Positions 18,217-26,707 of a stretch of 60,311 nucleotides of DNA are shown here, in pieces (positions within the stretch are counted from its first letter, which is position 1; each line of letters begins with the position of its first letter). Origin of the DNA: an uncultured Eubacterium sp. (GTDB lineage: Bacteria > Bacillota > Clostridia > Lachnospirales > Lachnospiraceae); assembly GCA_900552795.1 (NCBI GenBank), contig USBB01000012.1, forward strand, positions 1 through 60,311, given 5' to 3'. The translations under genes were made by a program, and so were the position numbers. Below the pieces are notes generated by a model. The model saw nothing but the letters and a program-made list of their open reading frames with translations. It searched no databases and had not been told where the DNA came from.

Positions 18217-18370
18217 GATTACAGATTAAATCGGTTTGATTTTATCTGTGCCTGCACAATAGTGGGTGAATGACCTTGGGACACGCCCCCAAAATTGGAG
18301 CATAATGCGAATGTTGGGGAGGATTGTGGGAGCGCAAAGCACGAGGCAAGCCGCACAATGATTAGAAAAC
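18217..18370 (+). repeat. Interspersed nested-hairpin element, copy C
   Basis: Begins with GATTACAG, shares with copy B the segment TGCACAATAGTGGGTGAATG (near 18253) through ACACGCCCC and the ATGCGAATGTTGGGG segment, and ends with a decayed core hairpin (18321-18352). It forms the 5' leader of the transporter genes. Confidence 0.75.
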
Positions 18371-18384
18371 AGGAGGAATGGAAA

Positions 18385-19149
18385 ATGAGTATATTAGAGG
18401 TCAATGGTTTGAGAAAGGTCTACACGACGAGATTTGGAGGCAATAAGGTTGAAGCACTCAAAAATGTAACATTCAGTGTGGAAAAGGGAGAGTATGTAGC
18501 AATAATGGGTGAATCAGGTTCAGGTAAGACAACTCTTCTTAATATACTGGCGGCACTTGATAAACCGACAGGAGGTACAGTATGTCTTGAAGGAGTTGAT
18601 TTATCAAAAATCAAGGAATCGGCGATTGCATCGTTTAGAAGAGAGCATCTTGGATTTGTATTTCAGGATTTCAATCTGTTAGATACATTTACACTGGAAG
18701 ACAATATTTATCTTCCGCTCGTTCTTGCGGGCAAACGTTATTCACAAATGAAAGAGCTGCTTTTGCCGATTGCCGACAGACTGGGTATAACAGGTATATT
18801 AAGAAAGTATCCTTATGAGGTTTCGGGAGGACAAAAACAGCGTGCGGCAGTGGCTAGGGCACTTATTACAAGTCCGAAGCTTATTTTGGCGGATGAACCT
18901 ACAGGGGCTCTTGACTCGAAAGCTGCAGATGAACTTCTGCGTCTTTTCGGCACAATAAATGATTGCGGAGAGACGATTCTTATGGTCACACATTCTGTTA
19001 AGGCAGCAAGTAATGCCGGCAGAGTTCTGTTTATAAAGGATGGAGAAGTATTTCATCAGATATACCGCGGGAACAGTACGAACGAACAGCTTTATCAGAA
19101 AATTTCAGATACACTTACTATGATTGCGACAGGTGGTGACAGAAAATGA
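18385..19149 (+). CDS. ABC transporter ATP-binding protein, BceA-like
   Basis: A 254-residue ATPase of the MacB/BceA type: Walker A GESGSGKTT, Q-loop FVFQDFNLLD, signature VSGGQKQR, Walker B LILADEPTGALD and switch His in MVTHS. The frame opens at 18295, but the first 30 residues (with DCGSAKHEA) are translation of repeat copy C; the ATG at 18385 follows AGGAGG and gives the usual start MSILEVNGLRKVY. It powers the permease encoded next, which it overlaps by 4 bases, in detoxification of cell-wall-active peptides such as bacitracin-like compounds. The exact drug is not predictable. Confidence 0.92.
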   Translation: MSILEVNGLRKVYTTRFGGNKVEALKNVTFSVEKGEYVAIMGESGSGKTTLLNILAALDKPTGGTVCLEGVDLSKIKESAIASFRREHLGFVFQDFNLLDTFTLEDNIYLPLVLAGKRYSQMKELLLPIADRLGITGILRKYPYEVSGGQKQRAAVARALITSPKLILADEPTGALDSKAADELLRLFGTINDCGETILMVTHSVKAASNAGRVLFIKDGEVFHQIYRGNSTNEQLYQKISDTLTMIATGGDRK

Positions 19150-21221
19150 AAAATATTTATCCAAAGCTTGCATGGAGCGGAATAAAAAATAACAGGCGTC
19201 TGTATATTCCTTACATATTGACATGTATAGGAATGATTATGATGTTTTACATCATGGAATTTTTGACATTAAATCCCGCAATTAAAAATATGCCGGGAGG
19301 ACAAAGCTTACAGTATATTCTGCAGTTAGGCGTGTTAGTTATAGGTACATTTGCAGTGATATTTTTGTTTTACACAAATTCCTTTTTACTGCGCAGACGA
19401 AAAAAGGAATTCGGGCTTTACAATGTGCTTGGAATGGGAAAAAGAAATCTTGCAGCAGTTCAGGTATTTGAGAGTCTTATAGCTGCAGTTATTGCGCTGG
19501 CAGCAGGATTATTTTTAGGTATTACATTTTCTAAATTTGCAGAGCTTTTAATGCTTAATATTATGGGACAGGAAACGAATTTTTCTATATATATTGCATG
19601 GCAGTCAATCAGGGATACTATATGTTTATTTGGTTTGATTTTTGTATTGCTGTATTTTAATACTGTTTTTCATATAAGGATAACAAATCCCATAGAGCTT
19701 TTGCATAGTGAAAATGCAGGTGAAAAACCCCCTAAAGCAAATTGGCTTTTTGCTGTTATCGGAATAGTTATTCTGGCCGGTGCATATTACATTTCAGTAT
19801 CAATTAAAAATCCGCTGGATGCGTTAATGTGGTTTTTTGTGGCAGTAATAATGGTAATCGCAGCAACGTATATACTGTTTCAGGCAGGTTCAGTTACACT
19901 TTGCCGGCTTTTACAAAAAAACAAAAAATATTATTATAAGACGAATCATTTTGTTTCGGTATCATCAATGGCATACAGAATGAAGAGAAACGGAGCGGGT
20001 CTGGCATCAGTATGTATTTTATGTACTATGGTGCTTGTAATGATTTCAACAACAGCATGTCTGTATTTCGGAAAAGAGGACAGCTTAAGAAATGTTTATC
20101 CGAGAGATATTAATTTTGTAATGTCGTTTGAAGATAATTCTTATATTAATTCCCAGGATAAGAAAAGCTTGTTAAATGTAGTGGAGCAGGTTATAGAGAA
20201 AAATAACAGGACAGCTGAAAATATATTTGACTGTCAGATGGCAAGTTTTGTAAGTTATATTGAAAATGGGGAAATAGAGACGGATTCGAAACATTTGGAA
20301 AGCTTTATGCAAAGTATGAGTGGAATGAATTTTGCAGATGTATGGCAGATAGGTGTTATATCGTTGGAGGATTATAATAAAATTACAGGGGAAAGTGAAA
20401 TTCTTAATGCAAATGAAATAATGCTGTATACAAGTAAGGATACAGATTATGAAAACAGTACCATTGCATTTGGAGATGGTGAAGCATTTAATATTAAGAA
20501 AAAACTTAAAGCATTTATAAGCAACGGTACTGAAGACTATCAGCTTCTTCCGACTATGTATATGGTTGTTTCTGATTTGGAAAAAATAATACATCCATTG
20601 GCACAAATAAAAGATCCGACAGGAAGAAGTTTAATAAGTGTGGAATGGAATTATTGTTTGGATGTAAATTGCAGTGATGATGAGAAGATTGAAATATATA
20701 ATGAGATGAAAGAAAATGTAAAACAGTTTTCAAGTCAGGATAAAACAGATGATATTCAGATACGATATAGCTGCAGGGCATTGGAAAGAGATGGGTTTTA
20801 CAGCGGAAATATAGGGCTATTCTTTTTAGGCATTATGCTTGGATTAATGTTCTTAATGGCAACAGTTCTTATTATATACTATAAGCAGGTTTGTGAGGGG
20901 TATGAGGACCAGTCAAGATTTGAAATTATGCAGAAAGTCGGAATGACGCAGAAAGAAATAAAAAAGAGCATTAACTCACAGATTCTGACGGTATTTTTTA
21001 TGCCTCTGGCTGTCGCAGGAATGCACCTTATTTTCGCATTTCCTATTATAAATAAGCTTCTTGTAATGTTTGCACTTACAAATAAAAATCTTCTTATTTC
21101 CATTACAGTAATTTGTTTTATTGTTTTTGCTCTGTTTTATATGCTTGTATATCATATTACTTCAAAGGCATATTATTCTATTGTCAGCGGGAATAAAGAG
21201 GATGAGTATATTGAATTTTAA
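19146..21221 (+). CDS. ABC transporter permease, BceB-like
   Basis: A 691-residue membrane protein with ten predicted helices. Two FtsX-like bundles are present: helices 1-4 in the first 190 residues and the last three after residue 545, with the RRRKKEFGLYNVLGMGKRNL coupling segment. A large outer domain of about 220 residues (about 310-535) lies between helices 7 and 8. This layout is the hallmark of BceB-type peptide resistance transporters, in which the outer domain recognises the peptide or its lipid target. It overlaps the ATPase gene (ATGA). With the kinase at 17146 it would form the sensory complex. Confidence 0.9.
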   Translation: MKNIYPKLAWSGIKNNRRLYIPYILTCIGMIMMFYIMEFLTLNPAIKNMPGGQSLQYILQLGVLVIGTFAVIFLFYTNSFLLRRRKKEFGLYNVLGMGKRNLAAVQVFESLIAAVIALAAGLFLGITFSKFAELLMLNIMGQETNFSIYIAWQSIRDTICLFGLIFVLLYFNTVFHIRITNPIELLHSENAGEKPPKANWLFAVIGIVILAGAYYISVSIKNPLDALMWFFVAVIMVIAATYILFQAGSVTLCRLLQKNKKYYYKTNHFVSVSSMAYRMKRNGAGLASVCILCTMVLVMISTTACLYFGKEDSLRNVYPRDINFVMSFEDNSYINSQDKKSLLNVVEQVIEKNNRTAENIFDCQMASFVSYIENGEIETDSKHLESFMQSMSGMNFADVWQIGVISLEDYNKITGESEILNANEIMLYTSKDTDYENSTIAFGDGEAFNIKKKLKAFISNGTEDYQLLPTMYMVVSDLEKIIHPLAQIKDPTGRSLISVEWNYCLDVNCSDDEKIEIYNEMKENVKQFSSQDKTDDIQIRYSCRALERDGFYSGNIGLFFLGIMLGLMFLMATVLIIYYKQVCEGYEDQSRFEIMQKVGMTQKEIKKSINSQILTVFFMPLAVAGMHLIFAFPIINKLLVMFALTNKNLLISITVICFIVFALFYMLVYHITSKAYYSIVSGNKEDEYIEF

Positions 21222-21262
21222 TATTTAAGTTTTCATATCTGAACGACTGATATTTTTTATGC

Positions 21263-21309
21263 AGGCCGGCTCACGGAAGTCAGAATAATCTGACACCGGG
21301 AGCCGGCCT
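21263..21309. other. Long GC-rich hairpin after the Bce module
   Basis: AGGCCGGCTC-CGG-GTCAG pairs with CTGAC-CCG-GAGCCGGCCT around AATAAT, about 18 base pairs with one mismatch and one bulge. It is far more GC-rich than the surroundings and lacks a T-run, so it may be a processed or stabilising 3' end rather than a standard terminator. Confidence 0.7.
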
Positions 21310-21465
21310 AAGTTAAATTACATTTTTTGATATAAAAGTCTGAAACATCTAAGGCGTTTTACCAGATAAGAGTAAAGATTTAAATTTGCGCAAATTACCT
21401 TATTGGTGTAATATAATGATTAAAGTGTCAAGTGGTTAAATATAAATTCTTAGAGGAGCGGAACT

Positions 21466-21505
21466 TTCTTCGCTTTTTCTCAAGAAAGTCGCTAAAGAAT
21501 GGAGA
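21466..21505 (+). repeat. RBS-proximal hairpin repeat, divergent copy 2
   Basis: Stem ACTTTCTT/AAGAAAGT around CGCTTTTTCTC, then GTCGCTAAAGAATGGAG, which serves the ribosome binding site of the next gene. Confidence 0.55.
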
Positions 21506-21509
21506 TTAT

Positions 21510-22628
21510 ATGGGAAATATAAAAAACAATAAATTAAAGATTAAGCCAATATGGATAGGCGTGGCAGTAGTAGCTTTAACAGCTGCCATTGTGCTTATTA
21601 TAGTGGCTGTAACAGGTTCATCTGACAAGGGTACAGAAAAAGTAAATGTAAATCTTAATAATGTAGATTTGAACAATGGGGCTGGTGGAGCATCGGTTGA
21701 AAATAAAGAAAAAACAACTGTTGAGATACAGATGACAGATTCGGCGGTGCTTGTTGGAAAGAGATTTAAGATGGTGGCAGTTGTGACACCGGCAAACACA
21801 GAGCAGGCTCTTGTGTGGTCCGTTAGTGACGACAATATTCTTGAAGTGACAAATGACGGTGTGGTTACCGTAAAGGCTGTCGGAACAGCTACAGTGAGTG
21901 CGACTGTGGGAGATGTTACTGATGCTGTAATTATTGAAGGAATTGCCCGGATTGAAGATGGCTCAAAAAACAAATTTCCTATATACACATTGGCAGATAA
22001 TGCAGTTTCAGGTGACGAAAGCACAGGAAGCAATGGAGGAAACGGAAGTGCAGGAAGCAGCAATAGTGGAAGTATAGGAAGCAATGAAGGAAGCGGAAGC
22101 AGCAATAGCGGAAGCACAGGAAGCAATGGAGGAAGCGGAAGTGCAGGAAGCAGCGATAGCGGAAGTATAGGAAGCAATGGAGGAAGCGGAAGCAGCAATA
22201 GTGGAAGCACAGGAAGCAATGGAGGAAGCGGAAGCAGCAATAGCGGAAGCACAGGAAGCAATGGAGGAAGCGGAAGCAGCAATAGCGGAAGTACAGGAAG
22301 CAACAGCGAGAGTATAGGCGGACAGCTTCCCGATATGGGGTTTGACCAGACATATTCAAATGTATACGTGTGTAATGAGAACGGTACATATTGCGGTGAG
22401 ATAATTACACAGCCTGATGTTACGATTATATATATCAAGGAAAGAAGCGACGCCTTTGATTCAAAGATAAAAAATGTTTTGATGACAATGCTTCCAAAAG
22501 AATATAATCAGGTTTGGAATAATTACATATCTGCTGCGACAGACAGAACGTTTACCGTTGAGGACAGAAAAGTAAGAATAGTTGCAGCTGTAAATGGAGG
22601 ACATTCACAAATAGTAATATACAATTAG
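21510..22628 (+). CDS. Membrane-anchored Big_2 domain protein with Gly/Ser repeat linker
   Basis: A 372-residue protein: one N-terminal membrane helix (about 16-35), a Big_2 Ig-like domain (about 70-150: VLVGKRFKMVAVVTP ... WSVSDDNILEVTNDGVVTVKAVGTATVSA), a Gly/Ser/Asn repeat linker (about 170-268), and a C-terminal domain of about 100 residues that I do not recognise. It is likely exposed outside the membrane. The frame opens at 21432, but the ATG at 21510 follows GGAG and begins a normal anchor. Function is unknown; Big_2 domains are common in surface and adhesion proteins. Confidence 0.65.
   Translation: MGNIKNNKLKIKPIWIGVAVVALTAAIVLIIVAVTGSSDKGTEKVNVNLNNVDLNNGAGGASVENKEKTTVEIQMTDSAVLVGKRFKMVAVVTPANTEQALVWSVSDDNILEVTNDGVVTVKAVGTATVSATVGDVTDAVIIEGIARIEDGSKNKFPIYTLADNAVSGDESTGSNGGNGSAGSSNSGSIGSNEGSGSSNSGSTGSNGGSGSAGSSDSGSIGSNGGSGSSNSGSTGSNGGSGSSNSGSTGSNGGSGSSNSGSTGSNSESIGGQLPDMGFDQTYSNVYVCNENGTYCGEIITQPDVTIIYIKERSDAFDSKIKNVLMTMLPKEYNQVWNNYISAATDRTFTVEDRKVRIVAAVNGGHSQIVIYN
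22019..22310 (+). repeat. Minisatellite encoding Gly-Ser-Asn repeats
   Basis: Tandem units of 42 bp (14 codons, consensus GSNGGSGSSNSGST), some enlarged by an inserted GSAGSSDSGSI-like stretch. Units are nearly identical at DNA level near the 3' end, so copy number probably varies between strains. All units keep the frame. Confidence 0.9.
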
Positions 22629-22702
22629 AAAAAAATGTGGTATATTATAATATCATTGACCATATAAAAGGTTTAATTTAAGTCAAAATGAGGTGGCATA
22701 TT

Positions 22703-23104
22703 TTGTTAAATGAAAATAAGATTAAAATGATGACAAAAATGGCTATATATGAGAAAAATCAAGGCCGGCGGATGATTAAAACTGCAAAGTATTACAAAGG
22801 CGATTATGTGGCTCTTGGTGTTTTGAAAGGGACGATAGCAACAACGATTGCATATATTATAGTGTTGATGATGGTGATAATCTGCAATGTAGAAAAGATA
22901 GTTGCAAATATTGACAGCATTGATTATTTACAGATAGGTAAGACTGCTGTTCTGTATTATGTGATAGCACTTATTGTATTTTCTGTTATATCAGGTATCG
23001 TGTGCGCATATCAGTATGAGAAATCAAGAGGCGGCCTTAAAACATATTTTTCAAGATTAAATAAGCTTGAACGCTTTTATAACAAGCAGAGAAGCAGAAA
23101 GTAG
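22703..23104 (+). CDS. Small membrane protein, unknown function
   Basis: About 133 residues with two predicted transmembrane helices (about 46-68 and 82-105) and a basic C-terminal tail ending KLERFYNKQRSRK. I recognise no family. The start is uncertain: TTG at 22703 follows GAGGTGG at good distance, while the ATG at 22688 lies before that site; ATG codons at 22727 and 22733 are further options. It is followed after 12 bases by another membrane protein, so the two probably form one transcription unit leading towards cdaA. Confidence 0.55.
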   Translation: MLNENKIKMMTKMAIYEKNQGRRMIKTAKYYKGDYVALGVLKGTIATTIAYIIVLMMVIICNVEKIVANIDSIDYLQIGKTAVLYYVIALIVFSVISGIVCAYQYEKSRGGLKTYFSRLNKLERFYNKQRSRK

Positions 23105-23116
23105 TGGAGGATTTAA

Positions 23117-24136
23117 ATGGCTTTTTTATTAGAATTAAAAGAAAATTTCAGCAAATTTTTTAATAAGTATGATGTATATTTGGTGCCTGCTTTTAAGTTT
23201 GCAGCTGCATTTATTTCATTCTGTCTGCTCAATTTAAGTATTGGGTATATGGATAAATTAAAAAATCCTTTAATATCGCTTTTTGTATCAGTTATATGTG
23301 CGTTTTTGCCAAGCGGCTTTACAATAGCCATATTAACAATATTTATGCTTATACATTTATTTGCAATATCAATTGAATTTGCACTTATAGCATTTTGTGT
23401 GGTTGTTGTAATGTATCTTTTATATTTCAGATTTGCACCAAAGCAGGGATATCTGATACTGTTAACTGTCGCGTTTTGTGCGATTAAGATGCCTTATATG
23501 CTCCCTGTTGCTATGGGACTGGGTGCAGGAATATTTTCAATAGTACCGGCGTCATTCGGTGTTATTATATATTATATAATAAAGACGGCAAGTGCATATG
23601 AAGCGGCAATAACAAATGAGTCTGTATCAGGTTCAATGCAGCAGATTTCATATATCGCAGAAACATTTCTCGGCAATAAGGATTGGCTTGTTTTAGTTTT
23701 GGCATTTGCGGTTACAATAGCTATAGTTTATTGTATAAAGAGACTATCTGTTGACAGTGCATGGACATATGCGGTTATTGCAGGTACAGTAGTGCAGTTT
23801 TTGATACTTATAACAGGAATAATTGTTCTCGATTCTAAGCTTAATCTGGTATTTGTAATTATAGGAACACTTGCCGGTGCTGTGGCAGGATATGTATGTC
23901 AGATACTGTTATTTAGTGTTGATTACAAAAGAACTGAGTTTGTGCAGTATGAAGATGATGAGTACTACTATTATGTAAAAGCGGTACCCAAAATAAATAT
24001 TGCAAAAGAAGAACTCAAAGTAAAGAAGATAAATGCAAGAAATACAAAGAAAACCACGAGTGCGGATGACGTGAGAAGAAATTTACATGATTCGCAGGCT
24101 GCTTCATTGGAGCAGGAAGATGATTTTTATATTTGA
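23117..24136 (+). CDS. Multi-pass membrane protein, unknown function
   Basis: A 339-residue protein with about eight hydrophobic segments between residues 25 and 270, followed by a charged cytoplasmic tail with an acidic/Tyr cluster (YEDDEYYYY) and KKINARNTKKTT. I recognise no family. A ribosome binding site GGAGG lies before the ATG. Its position between a small membrane protein and cdaA suggests a membrane or cell-envelope role, but that rests on context alone. Confidence 0.6.
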   Translation: MAFLLELKENFSKFFNKYDVYLVPAFKFAAAFISFCLLNLSIGYMDKLKNPLISLFVSVICAFLPSGFTIAILTIFMLIHLFAISIEFALIAFCVVVVMYLLYFRFAPKQGYLILLTVAFCAIKMPYMLPVAMGLGAGIFSIVPASFGVIIYYIIKTASAYEAAITNESVSGSMQQISYIAETFLGNKDWLVLVLAFAVTIAIVYCIKRLSVDSAWTYAVIAGTVVQFLILITGIIVLDSKLNLVFVIIGTLAGAVAGYVCQILLFSVDYKRTEFVQYEDDEYYYYVKAVPKINIAKEELKVKKINARNTKKTTSADDVRRNLHDSQAASLEQEDDFYI

Positions 24137-24139
24137 TAT

Positions 24140-24183
24140 GATTACAGTGTGGGAGTGCAAAGCACGAAACAATCCGTGTAATT
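24140..24183 (+). repeat. Interspersed nested-hairpin element, copy D (short form)
   Basis: GATTACAGTGT joined directly to GGGAGTGCAAAGCACGAAACAATCCGTGTAAT, so the middle of the long form is missing. ATTACA and TGTAAT form the outer arms. It lies just before the cdaA ribosome binding site. Confidence 0.85.
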
Positions 24184-24208
24184 TTATTTAGATGAGGAGG
24201 TGATAAAT

Positions 24209-25090
24209 ATGATGTCATATAACGGGCCATTAAAAGATTATCTTACTAAAATATATGTGCCTAATATGCAGTGGACAGATTTTATAGAAATTGTGATTAT
24301 AGCTGTGGTGCTTTATAACATTTTGGTGTGGATTAAAGATACGAAGGCATGGAGTCTGTTGAAAGGTATAATTGTCATCATATTTTTTGCCTTAATTGCA
24401 TATATTCTTAATCTTAGGACAATTTTATGGATTGCCGGGAAGACGATAAGTGTTGGAATTATAGCTATTGTTATAATTTTTCAGCCGGAGCTTCGAAGAG
24501 CGCTTGAACAGCTCGGAAGAAAAAGACTTTTGTTGGGCTTTTTTAACTTTGGAGATGAGAAGGACAAGGGAGAGAGATTCAGCAGCAAGACGACAGATGA
24601 GCTGGTAAGGGCTGCATTTGAGATGGGGGCAGTAAAGACAGGTGCGCTTATAGTTATTGAGCAGGATATGATGCTTGAGGAATATATAAGAACCGGCATA
24701 GAGGTAGATGCTGTAATTACGAGTCAGTTGTTGATTAATATTTTTGAGCATAATACACCTTTGCATGACGGGGCAGTTATAGTAAGAGGAAATCGTATTG
24801 TTGCTGCAACATGTTATCTGCCTTTATCGGATAATGTAAACTTAAGTAAAGAACTCGGTACAAGACATCGTGCAGGTGTAGGTATAAGTGAAGCTACAGA
24901 CAGCGTTACAATAATTGTTTCGGAAGAGACAGGGGCAGTGTCGCTTGCTGTTGGAGGCAATCTGATGAGAAACATAGACAGAGAGACTCTTCGCAATAAA
25001 CTGGAAGATGTAAGACGTATTGCCAGTGTTGATGCAAAGGCATTCAAGAGATGGAAGGGAAGATTAAAGAATGAAGGAAAAGATATTTAA
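24209..25090 (+). CDS. cdaA: Diadenylate cyclase CdaA
   Basis: Makes cyclic di-AMP from two ATP. The protein (293 residues from the ATG at 24209) has three N-terminal membrane helices and a DAC domain with DGA (187-189, in LHDGAVIV) and RHR (219-221, in GTRHRAGVG), the two signature motifs. The frame opens at a GTG that overlaps the GAGGAGG site itself, so ATG 24209 (or 24212) is the start. It overlaps the next gene, cdaR, by 20 bases, the conserved arrangement in Firmicutes. Cyclic di-AMP controls potassium and osmolyte transport and cell-wall homeostasis. Confidence 0.95.
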   Translation: MMSYNGPLKDYLTKIYVPNMQWTDFIEIVIIAVVLYNILVWIKDTKAWSLLKGIIVIIFFALIAYILNLRTILWIAGKTISVGIIAIVIIFQPELRRALEQLGRKRLLLGFFNFGDEKDKGERFSSKTTDELVRAAFEMGAVKTGALIVIEQDMMLEEYIRTGIEVDAVITSQLLINIFEHNTPLHDGAVIVRGNRIVAATCYLPLSDNVNLSKELGTRHRAGVGISEATDSVTIIVSEETGAVSLAVGGNLMRNIDRETLRNKLEDVRRIASVDAKAFKRWKGRLKNEGKDI

Positions 25091-26318
25091 CAATTTTACC
25101 CTTAAGGTACTTTCTGTATTGTGTGCCATTGTCTTGTGGGCAGTGATTGTAAATATTTATGATCCTACAACAGGTTTTACTATCAGCAATGTAACAGTAC
25201 AGCTTATTAACACAGAAAGCCTTACGGATAAGAATTACACATACGAAGTTGTTGACGGTGGAAAAATAGCAGTTTATATAAGTGGCCCTAAGAGCGTAAT
25301 TACGGATATCAAGTCGAGTGATATTGTAGCTACGGCTGACTTAAGCAAGGTTTCGGCATTTGCGGATTATGTTGATATTGACGTAAAGGTTGTAAAAGAG
25401 GGACGTACTCTTACGAATATTGAAGTTTCTCCAAGAACAAGTGCGGTAAAGTTAAAAATCGAAAACAGAGAGACAAAGGAATTTACAATACACATGTCAA
25501 CGACAGGACAACCTGCAAATGGATATGTTGTGTCAGAAACATCTGTAAATCCTGCAACTGTTAAAATCACAGGCGCTTCATCTGTAATTTCACAGATAGA
25601 TGATGCAAAGGTTATATGTGATATAGGCGGTACTAATTCGGACTTATCTAAAAATGTTCCTATAGTTCTATATGATATTGACGGTAATGAATACAGAGAT
25701 GATAAAATTGAGATGTCTGCCACAGAAGTAGAATTTACTGCCAAAATAGGAGCCTCAAAGGAGGTGCCTGTAAAGATAATCTCTGCAACCGGACAGGCAG
25801 CAGAAGGCTTTATGATAAACAGTATTAAACCACAGACGGAAACGGTTCTTGTGACAGGCAAAAAGGAAAAGCTTGACGAGTTGACGGAAATAGTCATTCC
25901 AAAAGAAGCTATAAATGTGGATGATATTAACGAGGATAAGACGATTAACATTAATATTTCAGATTATATAGGGGAGGGGCTAAAGGTTATCGGTAATGCA
26001 ATGGTTCCTGTATTTGTTGATGTTGACGCACTGTATTCAAAAGATGTGGAATTAAATACAGGAAATATTATTATGCAGAATCTGAGTGAAAACCTTGTTT
26101 CAAAGATTGATCCGAATTTTACGGTTAAAGTGAGTCTGCAGGGGGCCAAGAGTGTTCTTGATAATATAGTGAAAGAGGACATAATAGCGACAGCAGATTT
26201 GAAAGACATGACAGAGGGTACGCATGATGTAAAGCTTGTTTTTAAGCTTCCCGAGAACTGTATGGCTTCGGGAGAGTATTATGTGACGGTTGTGATTGAA
26301 TCAAGAGATGACAATTAA
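25071..26318 (+). CDS. cdaR: YbbR-domain protein, CdaA regulator
   Basis: A 415-residue protein with one N-terminal membrane helix (about 10-30) and an outer part built of about four YbbR repeats, recognisable by the recurring V-TGP/G--S-I--I pattern (for example ISGPKSVITDI, ITGASSVISQI, VTGKKEKLDEL, LQGAKSVLDNI). In Bacillus and Listeria CdaR binds and modulates CdaA. In many Firmicutes glmM follows; here an HPr gene and a different phosphohexomutase follow instead. Confidence 0.92.
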   Translation: MKEKIFNNFTLKVLSVLCAIVLWAVIVNIYDPTTGFTISNVTVQLINTESLTDKNYTYEVVDGGKIAVYISGPKSVITDIKSSDIVATADLSKVSAFADYVDIDVKVVKEGRTLTNIEVSPRTSAVKLKIENRETKEFTIHMSTTGQPANGYVVSETSVNPATVKITGASSVISQIDDAKVICDIGGTNSDLSKNVPIVLYDIDGNEYRDDKIEMSATEVEFTAKIGASKEVPVKIISATGQAAEGFMINSIKPQTETVLVTGKKEKLDELTEIVIPKEAINVDDINEDKTININISDYIGEGLKVIGNAMVPVFVDVDALYSKDVELNTGNIIMQNLSENLVSKIDPNFTVKVSLQGAKSVLDNIVKEDIIATADLKDMTEGTHDVKLVFKLPENCMASGEYYVTVVIESRDDN

Positions 26319-26342
26319 GAAATTTAAGAAATGAGGATTATT

Positions 26343-26612
26343 ATGGTTAGTGAAAAAATTCTTGTGAACAGTCCGTTAGGTATCCATCTGCGCCCGGCAG
26401 GTGCAATGTGTGATAAGGCTATAAAGTTTAAATCTAAGATATATTTTTCGTATGGTGAGGGAAAAGTTGCAAATGCAAAAAGTGTGATTTCAATACTTGC
26501 TTCAGGTGTAAAATGCGGTACACAGATAGAGCTTACGGCTGACGGCGAAGATGAAGAAAATGCGTTGAAAACAGTTTCTGAAGCATTTAAACTGGCTTTG
26601 AAGGAAGATTGA
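26343..26612 (+). CDS. HPr-family phosphocarrier protein
   Basis: An 89-residue HPr-fold protein. The phosphorylated histidine is His15 in GIHLRPAG and the regulatory serine motif is NAKSVISILASG (Ser47, matching Bacillus Ser46). The presence of His15 makes it a true HPr rather than a Crh-like protein. The start is the ATG at 26343 after GAGG; the frame opens at 26331. No ptsI lies beside it, so it is detached from the usual ptsHI pair and sits after cdaR. It may be the general HPr of the cell or a regulatory one that feeds CcpA through HPr kinase. Confidence 0.88.
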   Translation: MVSEKILVNSPLGIHLRPAGAMCDKAIKFKSKIYFSYGEGKVANAKSVISILASGVKCGTQIELTADGEDEENALKTVSEAFKLALKED

Positions 26613-26707
26613 TTTAGCGTGATAATTGTATTATAATTCTATTATAAAAAACCATTCAAAATTGGTTTATTGCAGTGAATATATTTAAGAAAGAAGAGGT
26701 AAAGACT

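Noticed and set aside
20172..20606. 144-codon minus-strand frame over the BceB-like gene
   Set aside because: Cys/Phe/Ile-rich antisense reading of an AT-rich membrane protein gene; no supporting signals.
22019..22310. Possible CRISPR-like repeat array
   Set aside because: Units abut without unique spacers, keep a reading frame and encode Gly/Ser/Asn; no cas genes nearby.
21506..22438. 310-codon open frame on the minus strand over the Big_2 protein gene
   Set aside because: It is the reverse reading of the Gly/Ser minisatellite, giving long Leu/Pro runs; no ribosome binding site and the plus-strand gene explains the region.
25367..25951. 194-codon minus-strand frame over cdaR
   Set aside because: Shadow of a well-supported gene with YbbR repeats; no start signal.
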